The notes below the pieces were generated by a model. That model was not told the DNA's origin, made no database searches, and saw only the letters and a program-made list of their open reading frames with translations. Source: Conidiobolus incongruus B7586 (Eukaryota; Entomophthoromycota; Entomophthoromycetes; Entomophthorales; Conidiobolaceae). Taken from it: DNA of 13,551 nt. A program made the translations under genes and the position numbers. Within the stretch, counting starts at the first letter, position 1. Each line of letters opens with the position of its first letter. Shown piece after piece: positions 10,736 through 13,551 of the stretch. The DNA is taken from assembly GCA_000697335.1 (NCBI GenBank), contig JNEM01016227.1:1-13551 (forward strand), given 5' to 3'.

Positions 10736-11824
10736 ATACTTAAACCAAATAATAACCATCAAAAGTTTTTTATTTTAGTATTAATAAAACTTAACTATAA
10801 ACCCTCTAAAATTATTTAAAATTTACAAGCAGCTTTTGGTAATAAAGTATTATTTAAATCAACAATTTATCACTAGATAAATTACTTCAAAGTTAAAAGA
10901 AAAACTACCTAAAACCTATTAAAATCTAAAAGATTAATTTCTACTATTACTCTTCTAATTATTAATAAAGTAAAAAAACATATTAAAAAGCACTTTTTAT
11001 TCTAACTAGAGAATTATTAAAACAATTTAATATTAGTCACATAACTATTTTATATATATTAAAGTTTAAATTAAAATTAATTAATTAAAATATTAAATAA
11101 ATACCTTATAATTTAACTAAAGCTTAAAAAAAAGCTAGAGTAGCTATTGCTAAACAAAATTTACAAAGGTATAGTTAGAAACCAAAGCTTTTATAATAAA
11201 TTATTACAATTAATAAATCTTAAATTCTTTTGTATAATCTTTTACTAAAATATAAATCAAGGTGTTAGATTAAGTTAAATTATCCCCTTTTATAAATTCT
11301 TTTAAATAAGTACTTTATTGATAAGTGAATATTAATTGTTATAATAGATTATAATGATATATGCTATTTTTATTTAATTCTTAAAGGAAAATTAATAATA
11401 ATAAACTTTATATTTCTTTTTTAAATAAAACTATTTCTAGTTGGTATTCTTAATATAGTTTAAAAAAACTTATTATTTTGCATAATAATTATAAAATACA
11501 TAAATCTAAAGTTGTAAAAAACTTTTTAATTAAAAATAATTAGAAACAACTACTATATCTAATATATTCTTTAAATTATAACCTATGTAATTATAATTGT
11601 TTTAGGTAATTAAAAAACTAGCTTATAAAAAAGAAAATTTCTACAAGAAAATTTAATTGGTTTATGAAATATTAAATTTTAGTCTTTAATAAAAAGAATT
11701 GTTTTTTAAGTGTTAGATCTTTACTAAAAATATAACAAAAAATTATTAAAAATAAAAGAAATTATTAATTTTATATTATATATTTATTTTTACTTTTTAT
11801 ATATTAAAATTTTTACTTTTTTTC
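10736..11824 (+). pseudogene. Mariner transposase remnant in copy B
   Basis: It is the counterpart of the copy C transposase, with the start codon changed to ATA. Many stops fall in frame, and at least one single-base gap relative to C shifts the frame near 11000. Stops at 11098-11100, 11125-11127 and 11221-11223 sit at the same codons as in A and C. Its end is approximate. The first, second and third catalytic Asp positions are all Asn. It is plainly non-functional. Confidence 0.8.
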
Positions 11825-11862
11825 AATTGCAAAAAATTCCCATTATTTAAATTACAAAGTAA
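11825..11862 (-). repeat. Copy B right terminal inverted repeat
   Basis: Read on the minus strand it begins TTACTTTGTAATTTAAATAA followed by TGGG. It is closest to the left end of copy C (12080-12117), which is the same biological end of that element. Confidence 0.85.
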
Positions 11863-11864
11863 TA

Positions 11865-12077
11865 TTTTATTCAATAAATAAACTAAAGGATAAGTGATTT
11901 ATTATGATAATTTTTATATTATAATTAAAGACTAGAATTATTTTTATGATTATATTCTACTTAAAAGCTTAGTTAAGGATTTTATTTAAAATTGCATAAG
12001 AGTACAAAAATAATACTCACCAAGTTTAATAATTGTATATTATTTTTAATATTTAATTTATTAATTATAGAAATTAG
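11865..12077. other. Spacer between inverted mariner copies B and C
   Basis: About 210 AT-rich bases with no open frame or recognisable signal. It would be the loop if B and C were transcribed together and folded. Confidence 0.6.
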
Positions 12078-12079
12078 TA

Positions 12080-12117
12080 TTACCTTGTATTATCAATAAT
12101 AGGAATTTTTTACAATT
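12080..12117 (+). repeat. Copy C left terminal inverted repeat (transposase 3' end)
   Basis: It begins TTACCTTG and shares the AATAATA and AATTTTTTA blocks with its partner at 13359-13396. The stop codon of the transposase relic overlaps its inner edge. Confidence 0.88.
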
Positions 12118-13207
12118 AAAAATAAATAAACATTTGAATATATAATATATAAAAATAAATATATAATATAAAATTAATAGCCTCTTTTATTATTAATAAC
12201 TCTTTTCTATACCTTTGATAAGTTTTAACACTTAAAAAACAATTTTTTTTATTAAAGACTAAAATTTAATATTTCATAAACTAATTTAATTTGTTTACAG
12301 GAATTTTTTTTCCTGTAAGCTGTTTTTTTAATTGTCTAAAACAATTATAATCACATAGATTATAATTAAGTGAATATACTAGATGTGGTAACTCCCTCTA
12401 ATTTTTTTCATATAAAAAATCTTTTACAGCTTTAGCTTTATGTATTTTACAATTATCATGCAAAATAATAGGTGTCTTTAATTTATATTGAGAACACCAT
12501 TTAAAAATTGTTTTATTTAAAAAAGTAATATAAAACTTACTATTAATTGATTTTCCTTTAGGAATTAAATAAGAATAGTATATATTATTATAATCTATTA
12601 CAATAATTAACATTTGCTTATTAATAAAATGTTTATTTAAAGGGATTTATAGAGGGGGTTAATTTAACTTAATCTAGCATTTTGATTTGTGTTTTAGTAA
12701 AGGATTATATATAAGGATTTAAGATTCATTAATTATAATTATTTGCTGTAAAAGTTTAAGCTTCTAGTAATATTTCAATAGGTTTTGTTTAACAATAACT
12801 ACTCTAGCTTTTTTTTAAGCTTTAGTTAAATTATAAGGTATTTATTTTACATTTTTATTTATTAATTTTAGTGTAAACTTTAAAATATATAAAATACTTG
12901 TAAAACTAATATTAAAGTGCTTAGATAATTTTTTAGCTGAAATAAAAAGGTGCTTTTCAATATATTTTTTTACTCTATTTATAATTGAAAGAGTAACAGT
13001 TAAAGTTAGTTTTTTAGATTTTAACAGGTTTTGAATAGTTTCTCTCTTAGCTTTAAAATAATTTACTTAGCAATAAATTGTTGATTTAGATAATACTTTA
13101 TTATTAAAAGCTGCTTGTAAATTTTAAATAATTTTAAAGGGTTTATGGTTAAGTTTTATTAATACCAAAATAAAAAACTTTTGATGATCACTATTTAGTT
13201 TAAGCAT
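12116..13207 (-). pseudogene. Mariner D,D34D transposase pseudogene in copy C
   Basis: One uninterrupted reading frame of 364 codons from ATG at 13207 to TAA at 12116-12118, with about 12 in-frame stops and no frameshift visible. In order it shows an N-terminal helix-turn-helix half (STIYC-stop-VNYFKAKRE, then ISAKKLSKHFNISFTSILYI), the linker IPYNLTKA-stop-KKARV, and the catalytic region with SINSKFYITFLN, ILHDNCKIHKAKAV and LPHLVYS..CDYNCFRQLKK. The second catalytic Asp is at 12455-12457 and the third at 12350-12352, exactly 34 residues between them, which places it in mariner proper. The first Asp position (12728-12730) reads Asn. A 71-codon open piece survives at 12398-12613. The decay pattern is Trp or Gln to stop, Pro to Leu and Asp to Asn. 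Confidence 0.92.
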
Positions 13208-13260
13208 AATTAAATTAAACAACCAATTTTAAAAAGTTAATTTTTTAATCAAAAGAACTA

Positions 13261-13284
13261 ATATATATATATATATATATATAT
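13261..13284. repeat. AT dinucleotide microsatellite inside copy C
   Basis: Twelve AT units in the 5' leader of the copy C transposon. Copies A (about 8197-8207) and B (about 10667-10682) carry shorter AT runs at the same place, so it is an inherited part of the element that has changed length. Confidence 0.85.
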
Positions 13285-13358
13285 TAAAAATATATAATTT
13301 CTTATTAACTTTGTATATATTTATTTATTTCAAACTAATAATATGTTTGAAAAATCAG

Positions 13359-13396
13359 AATTTAAAAAATTTCTTATTATTTTAAATTTAAGGTAA
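13359..13396 (-). repeat. Copy C right terminal inverted repeat (transposase 5' end)
   Basis: Read on the minus strand it begins TTACCTTAAATTTAAAATAA and continues into AAATTTTTTAAATT. The bases just inside (CTGATTTTTCAAACATATTA) are identical in copy B, which helped fix the edge. Confidence 0.88.
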
Positions 13397-13416
13397 TATT
13401 TATTATATTTAATTTA

Positions 13417-13454
13417 TTAGTGTAGAAATTAAGTAATGGCACAATTTTAAAATT
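13417..13454 (+). repeat. Copy D left terminal inverted repeat
   Basis: It begins TTAGTGTAGAAATTAAGTAA and then TGGCAC. It aligns without gaps to the right end of copy A on the other strand. Confidence 0.8.
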
Positions 13455-13551
13455 AAAATTAAACAAATAAATTAATAAATAATATATAAAAATTAATGAA
13501 TAATATAAAATTAATAGCCTCTTTTATTATTAATAACTCTTTTCTATACCT
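13417..13551 (-). mobile_element. Mariner transposon copy D, partial, runs off the window
   Basis: Only the transposase 3' end is inside the window. It has a flanking TA at 13415-13416, a 38-bp terminal repeat at 13417-13454 and then the start of the interior. The last 52 bases (13500-13551) are identical to 12163-12214 in copy C, and orientation is the same as C. Its terminal repeat (TTAGTGTAG) is closest to the right end of copy A. The rest, about 1.2 kb if complete, would lie past the right edge. Confidence 0.85.

Larger units (their letters stand above)
10552..11862 (+). mobile_element. Mariner transposon copy B, decayed
   Basis: 1311 bp between 38-bp terminal inverted repeats at 10552-10589 and 11825-11862, flanked by TA at 10550-10551 and 11863-11864. 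The interior aligns with copy C in opposite orientation, by eye at roughly 80-85% identity, with differences dominated by C/T and G/A changes. Recognisable transposase stretches include PYNLTKA followed by a stop and KKARVAIAKQN (about 11104-11160). Codons at all three catalytic Asp sites read Asn, so it could not have moved itself in this form. It forms an inverted pair with copy C across a 217-base gap. Confidence 0.88.
12080..13396 (-). mobile_element. Mariner transposon copy C, best preserved
   Basis: 1317 bp with 38-bp terminal inverted repeats at 12080-12117 and 13359-13396, both starting TTACCTT, flanked by TA at 12078-12079 and 13397-13398. It carries a full-length but stop-riddled transposase on the minus strand. 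The order seen from 13396 downward is terminal repeat, a leader of about 150 bases with an AT microsatellite, the transposase relic, then the other terminal repeat at the end of the relic. The length and TA duplication fit mariner elements, which are about 1.3 kb. Two of three catalytic Asp codons survive, so it is the least decayed of the long copies. Copy D follows in the same orientation only 20 bases to the right. Confidence 0.92.

Noticed and set aside
12398-12613. A separate small 71-aa gene on the minus strand
   Set aside because: It is the longest stop-free piece of the copy C mariner transposase. The same frame continues on both sides with matching mariner motifs, so it is not an independent gene.
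12116-13207. A variant genetic code in which TAA or TAG is read as an amino acid
   Set aside because: The stops fall at sites expecting both Trp and Gln, which one reassignment cannot explain. The intact transporter uses TGG for Trp and CAA/CAG for Gln and ends with TAA. Mutational decay is simpler.
1-13551. Organelle DNA, CRISPR arrays or bacterial operons
   Set aside because: No regularly spaced repeats, ribosome-binding sites or organelle genes are seen. The TATA promoter, lone eukaryotic-type ABCB gene and mariner elements indicate nuclear DNA.

Overview
The window looks like nuclear DNA of a very AT-rich eukaryote. A fungus, probably an early-diverging one, fits best. The reasons are an intronless 1271-codon full-size ABCB transporter of MDR/P-glycoprotein type, a TATA box plus T-rich leader in front of it, and mariner DNA transposons decayed in a way that resembles fungal C-to-T hypermutation. 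This lineage call is inference, because no rRNA, intron or lineage-specific gene is present to fix it. By eye the gene is about 35% GC and its flanks are roughly 10-20% GC.

Layout: 1-3739 is AT-rich DNA with no gene that I can support. It holds one weak repeat-like patch (1337-1471) and a TAA microsatellite (3285-3314). A TATA box at 3740-3748 and a pyrimidine-rich leader precede the ABC transporter CDS at 3853-7668 (+). An AATAAA follows 54 bases after its stop codon.

From 8082 to the right edge the DNA is a graveyard of mariner (D,D34D) transposons. I delimited four copies by hand from their 38-bp terminal inverted repeats and TA target duplications. They are A (8082-9796, +, interrupted by a 398-bp insert at 9137-9534), B (10552-11862, +), C (12080-13396, -) and D (13417 to beyond the window, -). 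Without its insert A is 1313 bp, against 1311 bp for B and 1317 bp for C, so the boundaries support one another. Copy C keeps one reading frame of 364 codons over the whole transposase with about a dozen in-frame stops, mostly where mariner proteins carry Trp or Gln. Several of these stops are shared by A, B and C.

The transporter is the only intact gene. The mariners are dead and have no evident functional link to it. The points most worth following are the hypermutation-like decay with shared stops, the nested insert in A (possibly a solo LTR), and the inverted B/C pair that could give hairpin RNA.
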